From: Laspinema olomoucense D3b
Lineage (GTDB): Bacteria > Cyanobacteriota > Cyanobacteriia > Cyanobacteriales > Laspinemataceae
NCBI RefSeq assembly: GCF_025370785.1
Contig: NZ_JAMXFA010000038.1
Span: 1 to 63,628 of the forward strand
Reading direction: 5' to 3'
DNA length: 63,628 nucleotides
Shown here: piece by piece, positions 54,892 through 62,248 of the stretch
Layout: every line of letters starts with the position of its first letter
How positions within the stretch are numbered: position 1 is the stretch's first letter
The notes under the pieces: generated by a model
What the model was told of the DNA's origin: nothing
What the model saw: the letters and a program-made list of their open reading frames with translations, nothing else
Databases searched by the model: none
Position numbers and translations under genes: made by a program

Positions 54892-54896
54892 CATCA

Positions 54897-55020
54897 ACAG
54901 ATTTTGATGAAACTGCCCGATTTAAAACCGGAGGAATTTGATAAGCTGCAGTTGTAGATTGCTGAAGTTGCGATCGCCCACTCTAGGACGGATCAGGCAG
55001 ACTTCTAGAAAGGCGATCGC
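54897..55020 (+). repeat. Third, partial copy of the repeated unit
   Basis: Right after the DUF5615 stop, the 3' end of the small antitoxin gene reappears (in frame QQILMKLPDLKPEEFDKLQL then TAG, 54904-54957), followed by the same non-coding tail (GATTGCTGAAGTTGCGATCG ... CTTCTAGAAAGGCGATCGC). The 5' part of the gene is missing, so the DUF433-DUF5615 pair appears to have replaced it. Confidence 0.8.
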
Positions 55021-55076
55021 AAGACTCCCCTCCAAATTTGCTATAATCGAGGCACTATTTTCTTAGAAGTTCTCCA

Positions 55077-55163
55077 ATGTCTATCATTCCCATTGAAGTT
55101 CCCGACGAACTTTGAGCACAACTGACACAAATGGACTCTCGCCTTTCATTCCTGTCAATCTAA
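55077..55163 (+). pseudogene. Remnant of a small antitoxin gene
   Basis: ATG at 55077 opens MSIIPIEVPDEL, then TGA at 55113-55115, then AQLTQMDSRLSFLSI in the same frame before TAA. The opening is typical of small CopG/RHH-type antitoxins. Too short and interrupted to be functional. Confidence 0.45.
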
Positions 55164-55179
55164 ACCGGAGGCGATCACT

Positions 55180-55449
55180 TTGACTGCGGAGAAAAGTATA
55201 GAACTAAGTCAACACGCCCTACTAAAAATTGAAGTCTTAGCAACTCACGGAATTACGATTGCTCCCGAAATAATTATAGAGACAATCCGATCGCCAGACA
55301 AAGTAGAGTTTAGCGGAGGAGAAAAATACATCGCTCAAAAAAGATTAAATGAGACTTTAGTTCTCAGAGTCGTCTACAGAGAATATGCCGATCGCATTTT
55401 AGTCATTACCCACTACCCAGGAAGGAGGTCGCGATATGAAACGGATTAG
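55180..55449 (+). CDS. DUF4258 domain-containing protein
   Basis: An 89-residue protein (SIELSQHALLKIEVLATHGI ... VLRVVYREYADRILVITHYP) with the DUF4258 layout of an N-terminal S/T-x-H-A helix and a C-terminal strand pair, resembling RelE/BrnT-like toxins. It starts at a TTG, supported by CCGGAGG 8 bases upstream. Its 3' end overlaps the DUF2283 start by 14 bases, so the two are translationally coupled, probably a toxin-antitoxin pair. Confidence 0.82.
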   Translation: MTAEKSIELSQHALLKIEVLATHGITIAPEIIIETIRSPDKVEFSGGEKYIAQKRLNETLVLRVVYREYADRILVITHYPGRRSRYETD

Positions 55450-55633
55450 ATATAGTCCAGATGTGGATGCTTTGCTGATTGAACTATCAGACGAACCCAT
55501 TGCCTATGCTGAAGATGAAGGCTCCCTAATTATTCACTATTCTCCCAGTGGAGAGGTGGTGACAATCGAGGTTTTAGATGTCCAAGAATTTGTTGCCAAA
55601 GGCTCCCCGATTGAAGTCGGTTTCGAGACTTGA
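55436..55633 (+). CDS. DUF2283 domain-containing protein, copy B
   Basis: 65 residues (IRYSPDVDALLIELSDEPIA ...), paired with the overlapping DUF4258 gene just upstream. It is the presumed antitoxin of that pair and the paralogue of 53622-53819. Confidence 0.85.
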   Translation: MKRIRYSPDVDALLIELSDEPIAYAEDEGSLIIHYSPSGEVVTIEVLDVQEFVAKGSPIEVGFET

Positions 55634-55659
55634 CGTTTAGCTTCATGTCCAAACTTTAA

Positions 55660-55896
55660 ATGCGTGAGTTAAATGTAAACATTCCCGATTTTTTGTACAA
55701 CCAGGTGACAGAATTGCCAGGGAGAGAAAATATCTCCCTTGACCAATTAGTTGCGATCGCCCTTTCGGCTCAAGTTTCCGCTTGGATGACTCAAGATTAT
55801 TTAGTAGAGCGAGCAAAACGGGGGAGTTGGGAACAATTTCAAGAGGTTTTAATGAAAGTACCCGATGTAGAACCGGAGGAACTTGATAAGCTGTAG
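55660..55896 (+). CDS. Small ribbon-helix-helix-like antitoxin, copy B
   Basis: 78 residues (MRELNVNIPDFLYNQVTELP ...), 26 bases after the DUF2283 gene. Paralogue of 53846-54082. No toxin is adjacent. Part of the duplicated unit. Confidence 0.75.
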   Translation: MRELNVNIPDFLYNQVTELPGRENISLDQLVAIALSAQVSAWMTQDYLVERAKRGSWEQFQEVLMKVPDVEPEELDKL

Positions 55897-56009
55897 TTTT
55901 AGATTGCTGAAGTTGCGATCGCGGACTCTTAGGAGTATAAGGCAGACCTCTAGAAAGGCGATCGCCGGTTTTCCGTTTCTCTGATAAAATATTAACCCCC
56001 CTTTAAAAT

Positions 56010-56336
56010 ATGACCCTAAAAGAACTAGAACCCCAACTCCTAGCCTTAACGCCAGAAGAAAAAGCCCAAGCGATTCAACTTCTCGCCCAAAGTTTAAGTA
56101 ACACTTGGAAAGGGATTGAAAAAAACCCCGGAGTTTGTGGCGGCGATGCTAGAATCGCCAATACGCGCATCCCCCTTTGGTCTCTCGTCAACTATCGTCG
56201 ATTAGGCGCGTCTGATGGTCGTATTTTACAGGATTTTCCTCAACTCAGTGCCGAAGATTTAGTCAATGCTTGGAACTATTCCCAGGCACACCCAGAGGAA
56301 ATGGAAGCGGCAATTCAAAGAAATGAGGAAGACTGA
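56010..56336 (+). CDS. DUF433 antitoxin without intact toxin
   Basis: A 108-residue protein: an N-terminal helix pair (LKELEPQLLALTPEEKAQAI) and a DUF433 core (GVCGGDARIANTRIPLWSLV, DFPQLSAEDLVNAWNYSQAH). It should pair with a DUF5615 toxin, but only a fragment of such a gene follows (56337-56444). Confidence 0.87.
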   Translation: MTLKELEPQLLALTPEEKAQAIQLLAQSLSNTWKGIEKNPGVCGGDARIANTRIPLWSLVNYRRLGASDGRILQDFPQLSAEDLVNAWNYSQAHPEEMEAAIQRNEED

Positions 56337-56444
56337 AACAGGGCGCGTCTTGATGCCGATGAAAATTTCCCTCTTCCTATTGTCGAATTCCTGCGTTTAG
56401 CGGGTCACGATGTCCTCCCAGGGCACGATTCTATTCCTGGATGA
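56337..56444 (+). pseudogene. Decayed DUF5615 toxin gene
   Basis: Directly after the DUF433 stop, the same frame reads ARLDADENFPLPIVEFLRLA then GHDVLPGHDSIPG and TGA. The DADENFPLP(I/V)V segment and GHDVL are the recognisable first third of DUF5615 PIN-like toxins. It has no start codon and lacks the remainder. Confidence 0.65.
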
Positions 56445-56501
56445 GTCACAATCACTTTCACCCTGATATAATAATGAATAAACCAAAAATGGAGAGACTC
56501 C

Positions 56502-56741
56502 ATGAGCATTGTTCAGACCATTGTGAAAAAATTGGAAAATTTACCTCTTGAAAAACAGCAGGAAGTGCTTAACTTTGTAGAATTATTACACTTAAACAGT
56601 GGAGCCGATACAGATGTCTCTGAAGAAGATGAAACTCCGGAATCAGTTCTCACCAAAGCGGCACAATTTATTGGCTGTCTGGAAGGTCCTGCGGATCTCT
56701 CAACCAACAAAAATTATCTGGAGGGATACGGCAGGTCATGA
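56502..56741 (+). CDS. DUF2281-type antitoxin (VapB-like)
   Basis: 79 residues; the N-terminus (SIVQTIVKKLENLPLEKQQE followed by VLNFVELLHL) is a close relative of the antitoxin at 4608. Its stop overlaps the start of the PIN toxin by four bases (ATGA). The C-terminal part (LEGPADLSTNKNYLEGYG) is the toxin-wrapping tail typical of this group. Confidence 0.87.
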   Translation: MSIVQTIVKKLENLPLEKQQEVLNFVELLHLNSGADTDVSEEDETPESVLTKAAQFIGCLEGPADLSTNKNYLEGYGRS

Positions 56742-57157
56742 GACGGCGAATCATCCTTGATACGGGGCCATTGGCTGCATTACTTAATAAACGCGATACT
56801 TGGCATGAGTGGGTAAAACAGGAGTTGGCTCAAGTTAAACCGCCTTTATTGACTTGTGAATCGGTAATTTCAGAGGCTTGTTTTCTTTTAAAAAACCTCC
56901 ATAACGGTCAAGAGTCAGTTATTTTTTTACTGAATAACGGCACGATTCAAATCCCTTTTCGCTTGAATGAAGAAGCGGCTTCCATACAAGAACTGTCGAG
57001 GCGATACCAGTCGATACCGATGTCTCTTGCAGATGCTTGTATTGTTCGGATGGCTGAGTTATATCCTGACAGTGTGGTGTTAACGCTCGACAGCGATTTT
57101 ACGATTTACCGCAAAAACAGAAATCAAGAAATTCCTGTCATTATGCCTCCCAGCTAG
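56738..57157 (+). CDS. PIN-domain toxin, VapC type
   Basis: 139 residues with all PIN acidic positions: IILDTGPLAALLNKRDTWHE (Asp 1), TCESVISEACFLL (Glu), SLADACIVRMAELYPDSVVL (Asp) and LTLDSDFTIYRKNR (Asp). Coupled to the DUF2281 antitoxin upstream. Distinct in sequence from the PIN toxin at 4204. Confidence 0.92.
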   Translation: MRRRIILDTGPLAALLNKRDTWHEWVKQELAQVKPPLLTCESVISEACFLLKNLHNGQESVIFLLNNGTIQIPFRLNEEAASIQELSRRYQSIPMSLADACIVRMAELYPDSVVLTLDSDFTIYRKNRNQEIPVIMPPS

Positions 57158-57368
57158 TCCTGACTGTGTGTAGGGAGTGTTCGCAGGAAAGTTCCTCTTC
57201 TATTTCTCTTAATGTATTGGATGAGTATGAACCATTGAACATCTAATTATTATCCTGAAAGCTGGCAATCTTCATGATTTAACCCGGGTAAATGAGTGAA
57301 CAATATATCAGCGCATCACTTCGCCGTTTGATGGTGCAATAGTTCAGACTTGATTTGATGGATATCCG

Positions 57369-58538
57369 ATGACTGACTCTTATCCCATCTATCTCGACTA
57401 CCATGCTACCACTCCAGTTGACCCGAGAGTGGCCGAGAAAATGCTGCATTATATGACGACAGAATTCGGTAATGCCAGCAGTATCGACCATTGTTATGGC
57501 GATCGCGCTCAAAAAGCAGTTTCTCAAGCAGCAACTCAGGTGGCAGAATTAATCGGCGCATCTCGCAAAGAAATCGTTTTCACCTCCGGCGCAACGGAAA
57601 GCATTAATCTGGCCATTCAAGGGACCATTTTCGCCCATACCCCCGCTACAGGTAAACCACGAATTGCCGTTTCTCCCGTAGAACATAAGGCAGTATTAGA
57701 TACCTGCAATGCTTTGGCAAAAAAAGGGCTTGCCGAACTCGTTTACCTGCGGATAGACTCCCAAGGGAGACTGGATTTAGATGAGTTGCAACAAGTCTGT
57801 GCCACTGGGGTTGCTTTGCTTTGCGTTATGGCAGCTAATAACGAAATTGGCACGATTTATCCCGTTGAAACGATTGGCAATCTTACTAAAACTTATAATA
57901 TCCCCTTTCTTTGTGACGCTTCTCAAGCGATAGGAAAGATTCCCATCAAGTTTCAGGAATGGGGAATAACTTATTTGACGATTTCCGCCCATAAATTGTA
58001 TGGTCCGAAAGGAGTCGGCGCGTTAGTGATGCGCCAAGGCTATCGTCTGGAACCGATTTTATTTGGCGGGGGACATCAGCAGGGAATTCGTTCGGGGACC
58101 TTGAATGTTCCGGGAATTGTGGGGTTAGGTGAAGCCTGTCGGTTGCGGCAATTAGAAATGGCGGAAGATGAGCGGAAAATTGCAGCATTGCGGGATAAGT
58201 TGCAAGGGTTGCTACTTAAAGAAATTCCCGGTTTAGTGATTAATGGGGATATGAGCGATCGCCTATCGGGAAATTTGCATATTTCGGTTCCGGATATTCC
58301 GAACAGTGCAGTAATTTCTCGGGTGCGCGATCGCCTCGCCATCTCGACAGGTGCCGCTTGCTCCTCCGGCGTAGAAACCCCCTCTCACGTTTTGCAAGGG
58401 TTAGGGTTATCTTCCCAGGTCATTGATGGCGCATTGCGAATTGGTATCGGTAAATTTACCACCGAGTCAGATATCGATCGCGCGGCTGAAATTCTAGGGA
58501 GTGAAGTCCGTGCCATTCGGGCGCTGATGGAAGCCTAA
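57369..58538 (+). CDS. Cysteine desulfurase (NifS/DndA-like)
   Basis: A PLP enzyme that removes sulfur from cysteine and carries it as a persulfide. Motifs: PIYLDYHATTPVDPRV, FTSGATESINLAIQGTIF, the PLP lysine in TISAHKLYGPKGVGALVM (about residue 205), and the reactive cysteine in ISTGAACSSGVETPSHVL (about 328). The FGNASSIDHCYGDRAQKAVS segment resembles the desulfurases of DNA phosphorothioation loci (DndA) more than housekeeping IscS. No Fe-S scaffold gene is adjacent. 389 residues, complete. Alternative: a general NifS-type desulfurase. Confidence 0.88.
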   Translation: MTDSYPIYLDYHATTPVDPRVAEKMLHYMTTEFGNASSIDHCYGDRAQKAVSQAATQVAELIGASRKEIVFTSGATESINLAIQGTIFAHTPATGKPRIAVSPVEHKAVLDTCNALAKKGLAELVYLRIDSQGRLDLDELQQVCATGVALLCVMAANNEIGTIYPVETIGNLTKTYNIPFLCDASQAIGKIPIKFQEWGITYLTISAHKLYGPKGVGALVMRQGYRLEPILFGGGHQQGIRSGTLNVPGIVGLGEACRLRQLEMAEDERKIAALRDKLQGLLLKEIPGLVINGDMSDRLSGNLHISVPDIPNSAVISRVRDRLAISTGAACSSGVETPSHVLQGLGLSSQVIDGALRIGIGKFTTESDIDRAAEILGSEVRAIRALMEA

Positions 58539-58680
58539 ACCTTTAGAATAGCCTTCTAAACTGAAAAGGAAAAAAACTACAGTTTTTAACTGCAACTCGC
58601 TATCACTTGTAGGAGGGAAAACTGCTCTGTGCTGTGAAAATCAGCTCCAATTTTTATGAACTCTTGAAACATCTGGGGTT

Positions 58681-58713
58681 GCTAACTCACGGGAGCTTAA
58701 TTCGTGAGTTAGC
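58681..58713. terminator. Hairpin between convergent genes
   Basis: GCTAACTCACG and CGTGAGTTAGC form an 11-bp perfect stem around an 11-base loop, between the desulfurase gene and the convergent MBL-fold gene. No long T-run, so termination is likely but not certain. Confidence 0.6.
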
Positions 58714-58724
58714 GACAGATTAGT

Positions 58725-59528
58725 TCAACCCGTTACGGTTTGATAACTCATGATTTTAATCACGGGACCTGTTTCGGGCAAACTACCCGTACTCAGTTCA
58801 ATCGAATTGGCATTGACCTGTTCGACCACCCGATTATCCAGAACCGATAAAAACTCATCCACCTCAACTAAATCGCAAACTTGAGCATCCGCTGCGGTGG
58901 TGCGATAGTGCATGGGAATCACCACCTTGGGATTCAATTTGACCATCGCTTCCTTGGCTTCCGAAGGGGTATAAGCTTTTGGACCTCCCCCTACGGGCAG
59001 TAACAGCAAATCGGGGCGTCCCATGAGGATTTGCTGTTCTGAATTAATCGGTGCCGCTGCGCCGCCGAGGTGGAGGATTTTCACTCCTGCTTGGGTCCAA
59101 CTCCAGGCGACATTGATGCCGAAGCGTCGTCCGCCATAGCGATCGTGGTCGGTGCGAATTCCTTGGATTTGCTTGTTGCGAAACTGGTAGGACCCGGGTT
59201 CAAACAATAATCGGGGTTCTCCTGGCAGTCCTTCGGTATTTCCTTCGTCCAATAACCGGGAACTAATTAAGACTAAATCTGCGGAAACCAACGGGGGGGG
59301 ATATCCTGCGGTACATCCGACAGTCCGGAAGGGATTGACGAGGACCCGCTGGCCTTCCCCTTCAAATAAAAAGCAAGTATGGCCTAACCATTGCACAGAG
59401 AGGGAAGTGTTGGCAGAATTGGGGGGCGTTTGAGCTGCCCAATGTTGCCATGCCGAAGGAAGTGTGGTGGCAATCCCTGCCAAAGCTGCTACTTTCCCAT
59501 AATGGAAAAACTGTCGCCGATTAATCAT
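58725..59528 (-). CDS. MBL fold metallo-hydrolase with Tat-type signal
   Basis: A metallo-beta-lactamase-fold protein of the UlaG/YtnP-like group. The N-terminus MINRRQFFHYGKVAALAGIA has a twin arginine followed by a hydrophobic stretch, suggesting Tat export. The fold is seen in QWLGHTCFLFEGEGQRVLVN and the metal-binding KVVIPMHYRTTAAD, but the classic HxHxDH is not present in full, as is common in this group. About 267 residues from the ATG at 59528; the frame opens six codons earlier. Substrate unknown. Confidence 0.82.
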   Translation of the reverse strand: MINRRQFFHYGKVAALAGIATTLPSAWQHWAAQTPPNSANTSLSVQWLGHTCFLFEGEGQRVLVNPFRTVGCTAGYPPPLVSADLVLISSRLLDEGNTEGLPGEPRLLFEPGSYQFRNKQIQGIRTDHDRYGGRRFGINVAWSWTQAGVKILHLGGAAAPINSEQQILMGRPDLLLLPVGGGPKAYTPSEAKEAMVKLNPKVVIPMHYRTTAADAQVCDLVEVDEFLSVLDNRVVEQVNANSIELSTGSLPETGPVIKIMSYQTVTG

Positions 59529-59588
59529 GATCGAAATCGCTACCAACAGCGGAATTTAAAGGTCAACGGTCGAGGATGAAAGGTTGGA

Positions 59589-60188
59589 TTATACGGGGGA
59601 TTTCAACTGATTAAGAAAGTTTTTCAGCAGTTGTTTTCCCGGGGTGGTGAGGATGCTTTCGGGGTGAAATTGCACGCCTTCTAGGGTGGGATACTTCCGA
59701 TGTCGCACGCCCATGATTGTGCCATCTTCAACCCACGCGGTAATTTCGAGTTCAGGAGGACAGGTGTCTCGGTCAATGACGAGACTATGATACCGCGTGG
59801 CGGTAAAGGGATTCTCTAGGTTTTGAAAGACGCCAACTCCGTTGTGATGAACTTCGGAGGTCTTGCCGTGCATCAGTTCCGGTGCGCCGACGATTTGACC
59901 GCCAAAGACTTGGCCGATACATTGATGGCCGAGGCAAACGCCGAGAATGGGCAGGGTGGGGGCTAGTTCGGTAATTAACTCCAGGGAAATGCCTGCATCT
60001 TCTGGGCGTCCGGGTCCGGGGGAGATGACGATCGCATCCGGTCCTAATTTACGAATTTGGTCGATGGTGATTTGGTCATTCCGGTAAACGCGGATATCTG
60101 AGGCGATCGCCGTTTCTTTGCCCAGTTCTCCGAGATACTGGACGAGGTTGTAAGTAAAACTATCGTAGTTATCGATAACGACAATCAA
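59589..60188 (-). CDS. trpG: Anthranilate/aminodeoxychorismate synthase glutamine amidotransferase
   Basis: Supplies ammonia from glutamine for anthranilate (tryptophan) or aminodeoxychorismate (folate) synthesis. A class I glutamine amidotransferase: MIVVIDNYDSFTYNLVQYLG at the start, the nucleophile Cys in LGVCLGHQCIGQVFGG (about residue 79), and the His-Glu pair in GVQFHPESILTTPG near the end. 199 residues. One protein often serves both pathways, so trpG and pabA are equally valid names. No TrpE/PabB gene is adjacent. Confidence 0.95.
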   Translation of the reverse strand: MIVVIDNYDSFTYNLVQYLGELGKETAIASDIRVYRNDQITIDQIRKLGPDAIVISPGPGRPEDAGISLELITELAPTLPILGVCLGHQCIGQVFGGQIVGAPELMHGKTSEVHHNGVGVFQNLENPFTATRYHSLVIDRDTCPPELEITAWVEDGTIMGVRHRKYPTLEGVQFHPESILTTPGKQLLKNFLNQLKSPV

Positions 60189-60544
60189 GATAAAGACTCC
60201 TGTTTAGGCGAACAATCATTATAATAATGGGGGATTTTAGAGTTTAGAGTTTAAAGCTTAAAGTTAGCAGTTTAGGCCCATCCTGTTAAATTAATCTCTG
60301 GACATTCTCTGATACAATAAGAGGTTTTTGAACCCGAGTTGAGCGGGTCAGATTCAGGAGATTGAAAGGGATGCCGGTTGAGGGCCAGGGGATTCGGGGG
60401 AGGGGTGGATGAGTTCCACCCTTCCCGATCGCGATTGAGACTTGTAGCCTTGGCAATTCATAACCCGAGGAGTTTAGGCGGGGACCGTACAGGGTGTAAA
60501 CGGAACCGGGGACTGTCTCCACTTGGGAGGGTAAAGATGCTGAG
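60189..60544. other. Hairpin-rich intergenic region, possible small RNA
   Basis: About 350 GC-rich bases with no supported coding frame between two minus-strand genes. GGGAGGGGTGG (60398-60408) pairs with CCACCCTTCCC (60416-60426) with one wobble, and several weaker stems lie on the right. Near 60240 the sequence repeats GAGTTTAGAGTTTA-like units. I recognise no known RNA family. Confidence 0.4.
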
Positions 60545-61081
60545 TTAACGAATATTTTGCACCCAGGTGAATAAGGGGGGTAACAGCAGGCATCCAGCCA
60601 CGGCGATCGCCACGATCGCCGAGATTAAAACCGCACCGGCGGCACAGTCTTTAGCGATTTTAGCCAAGTCGTGATAACTTTGCTGAACGGTTAAATCCAC
60701 TACAGATTCTAAAGCAGTATTTAGGAGTTCCATTGTTAAAACGGCCCCAATTGTTAACGTAATGATGGAAATTTCTACAAAGCCGACTTGTAAAAAAATC
60801 CCCAAGGCGATCGCCACCGAACCGATGACGACATGAATCCGAAAGTTGCGTTGGGTTTGAAAGGCGTAGTTGATTCCCGTTGCCGCATATTTAAAACTAA
60901 TGAATAAGTTAGTAGCAACCTGCCAGGACAAATCACGATTGAATCGGGTAGGCTGATGCGATGATCGCTTGGGTGGTGGGGTCGATCCCTCGGAAGACAT
61001 AGGCAGGACAGTAGACAAATTTAAGGGTGGGGCAACGGATTGAGTCGGTTGGCCGGTTATTTCCGAACGGTCTATTTTCAT
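60545..61081 (-). CDS. Diacylglycerol kinase family protein
   Basis: A small integral-membrane lipid kinase of the DgkA/undecaprenol kinase type. After a 50-residue polar N-terminus come the family signs NLFISFKYAATGINYAFQTQ, then RNFRIHVVIG, and the active-site EN-helix TMELLNTALESVVDLTVQ, with three membrane segments. 178 residues. It lies about 90 bases downstream of ybeY on the same strand, a pairing seen in many bacteria. Confidence 0.93.
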   Translation of the reverse strand: MKIDRSEITGQPTQSVAPPLNLSTVLPMSSEGSTPPPKRSSHQPTRFNRDLSWQVATNLFISFKYAATGINYAFQTQRNFRIHVVIGSVAIALGIFLQVGFVEISIITLTIGAVLTMELLNTALESVVDLTVQQSYHDLAKIAKDCAAGAVLISAIVAIAVAGCLLLPPLFTWVQNIR

Positions 61082-61169
61082 AGCAGGTATTGCTTCCGTG
61101 CGCTAGTTTGTTCAGATACTGACCCCATACTACAACCTCACTTGAGGAGAAGTTGTGTTGTCTGTATCC

Positions 61170-61715
61170 TTACAAGGCAAGACCCACGGCGGCGAGTAAG
61201 GTTTCTTGTTGACCTAGCATCCGAGTCAAACTCTCTTCATCCGGATGATCCCACCCCAAGAGATGAAGGAGTCCGTGAGCCGCTAACCAAGCGAGTTCTA
61301 CGGTGACGGAATGCTCCTGCTGTTGGGCTTGTCGAGCTGCTGTGTCCACGGAAATAATAATGTCCCCTAAATACAGAGGAATCTCTGCGGGGATAGACTC
61401 TATCTGTGGATACTCTACCTCTAAAGCGGCAAAGGATAACACATCGGTGGGTTTATCTTGATGGCGATATTGGGCATTGAGTTGTTGGATTTCCCCATCG
61501 TCACTCAGGCGGATGCTCAGTTCATAGCCGATCGCCGCTGGGAGTTCGCTTTCAAGCTGTTGCAACCAAGTTTGGAACCACTGGTCCCAGGTTTCCTCGG
61601 CGATCGCCTCAAACTGCACTCTCCCCGGGACATCAGATTCCCAATAGGCATTTTGCACACTCAGATCAAGCGGAATCGTTTGACACTGCACTCTATTTTT
61701 TGTCCTCTGCATCAA
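61170..61715 (-). CDS. ybeY: Endoribonuclease YbeY (rRNA maturation)
   Basis: A zinc-dependent single-strand RNase that trims the 3' end of 16S rRNA and takes part in ribosome quality control. The zinc site AAHGLLHLLGWDHPDEE (His-Gly-x-x-His-x5-His, about residue 150) and the substrate-groove segment LNAQYRHQDKPTDVLSFAAL are typical. 181 residues. Its ATG overlaps the stop of the DUF3285 gene by four bases. Confidence 0.96.
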   Translation of the reverse strand: MMQRTKNRVQCQTIPLDLSVQNAYWESDVPGRVQFEAIAEETWDQWFQTWLQQLESELPAAIGYELSIRLSDDGEIQQLNAQYRHQDKPTDVLSFAALEVEYPQIESIPAEIPLYLGDIIISVDTAARQAQQQEHSVTVELAWLAAHGLLHLLGWDHPDEESLTRMLGQQETLLAAVGLAL

Positions 61716-61939
61716 CGGGTTAGATACGCCAATCCCACCAGCAGCCCCAACAATCCTGCCGTGGTGAGGAAGAAGTGCTTCAAAGAGGTCCCCCGCTTGC
61801 GAACCATATTTCGCATCGCCAGTTTCACATAGCTATCTTGGGGGCTTTTTGGGGCTTCACCGGGATCAGATTCAGTCAAGGGGGCCGTTTCAGGTTCGGG
61901 CCGATCGGACAACTCAGAGGGGGTGGATGGGTGACTCAT
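61712..61939 (-). CDS. DUF3285 family small membrane protein
   Basis: A 75-residue cyanobacterial protein: a Pro/Glu/Ser-rich N-terminal half, the conserved SYVKLAMRNMVRKRGTSLKH, and a single C-terminal membrane helix (FFLTTAGLLGLLVGLAYLTR). Function unknown; the fixed position just before ybeY and the ATGA overlap indicate one operon. Confidence 0.9.
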   Translation of the reverse strand: MSHPSTPSELSDRPEPETAPLTESDPGEAPKSPQDSYVKLAMRNMVRKRGTSLKHFFLTTAGLLGLLVGLAYLTR

Positions 61940-62248
61940 CGCAGTTAATAAAATTATGAGTTCTGAACAAAATTGATAGGATTTTTTTCAATTCTACCAC
62001 TTTTTGGGGGTTGAATTCTCTAAGCTTTAAAAAAATCGGACAGAATTTACCCTTACCCTGAAGTCACTCCGATGAGGACAACAGTCCCCGTAGCAATCCT
62101 ATCCGCTTACGTCGGGAAAATTTTATCAATCCTGGAGGATAAAGTCAGTCAAAATCAAAAAAAAGCCTATTAAAAATTCAGAAAATTGAAACCTGTCTTC
62201 TGAATTTTTAATAGGTTGGACTCCGGGAAAATCAATCACTCTTGATTT
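61940..62248. other. Gap between prfB and the DUF3285 gene
   Basis: About 310 bases: AT-rich promoter zone for the DUF3285-ybeY-dgkA group on the left, and the long hairpin at 62166-62215 on the right. No gene seen. Confidence 0.5.
62166..62215 (-). terminator. 18-bp perfect inverted repeat downstream of prfB
   Basis: CCTATTAAAAATTCAGAA (62166-62183) is exactly complementary to 62198-62215, with a 14-base loop. It lies 35 bases after the prfB stop and, read on the minus strand, ends in GGCTTTTTTT, so it should be a strong terminator. Confidence 0.8.

Larger units (their letters stand above)
55400..55966 (+). repeat. Toxin-antitoxin duplicated unit, copy B
   Basis: Near-identical to 53586-54152, in the same orientation 1814 bp downstream. 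Here the left edge runs on smoothly into an intact DUF4258 gene, so copy B sits in the ancestral context and copy A is the displaced one. Confidence 0.88.

Noticed and set aside
57369-58538. Housekeeping IscS of an isc/suf operon
   Set aside because: No scaffold or assembly genes are adjacent and the N-terminal segment looks closer to DndA-type desulfurases; not fully excluded.
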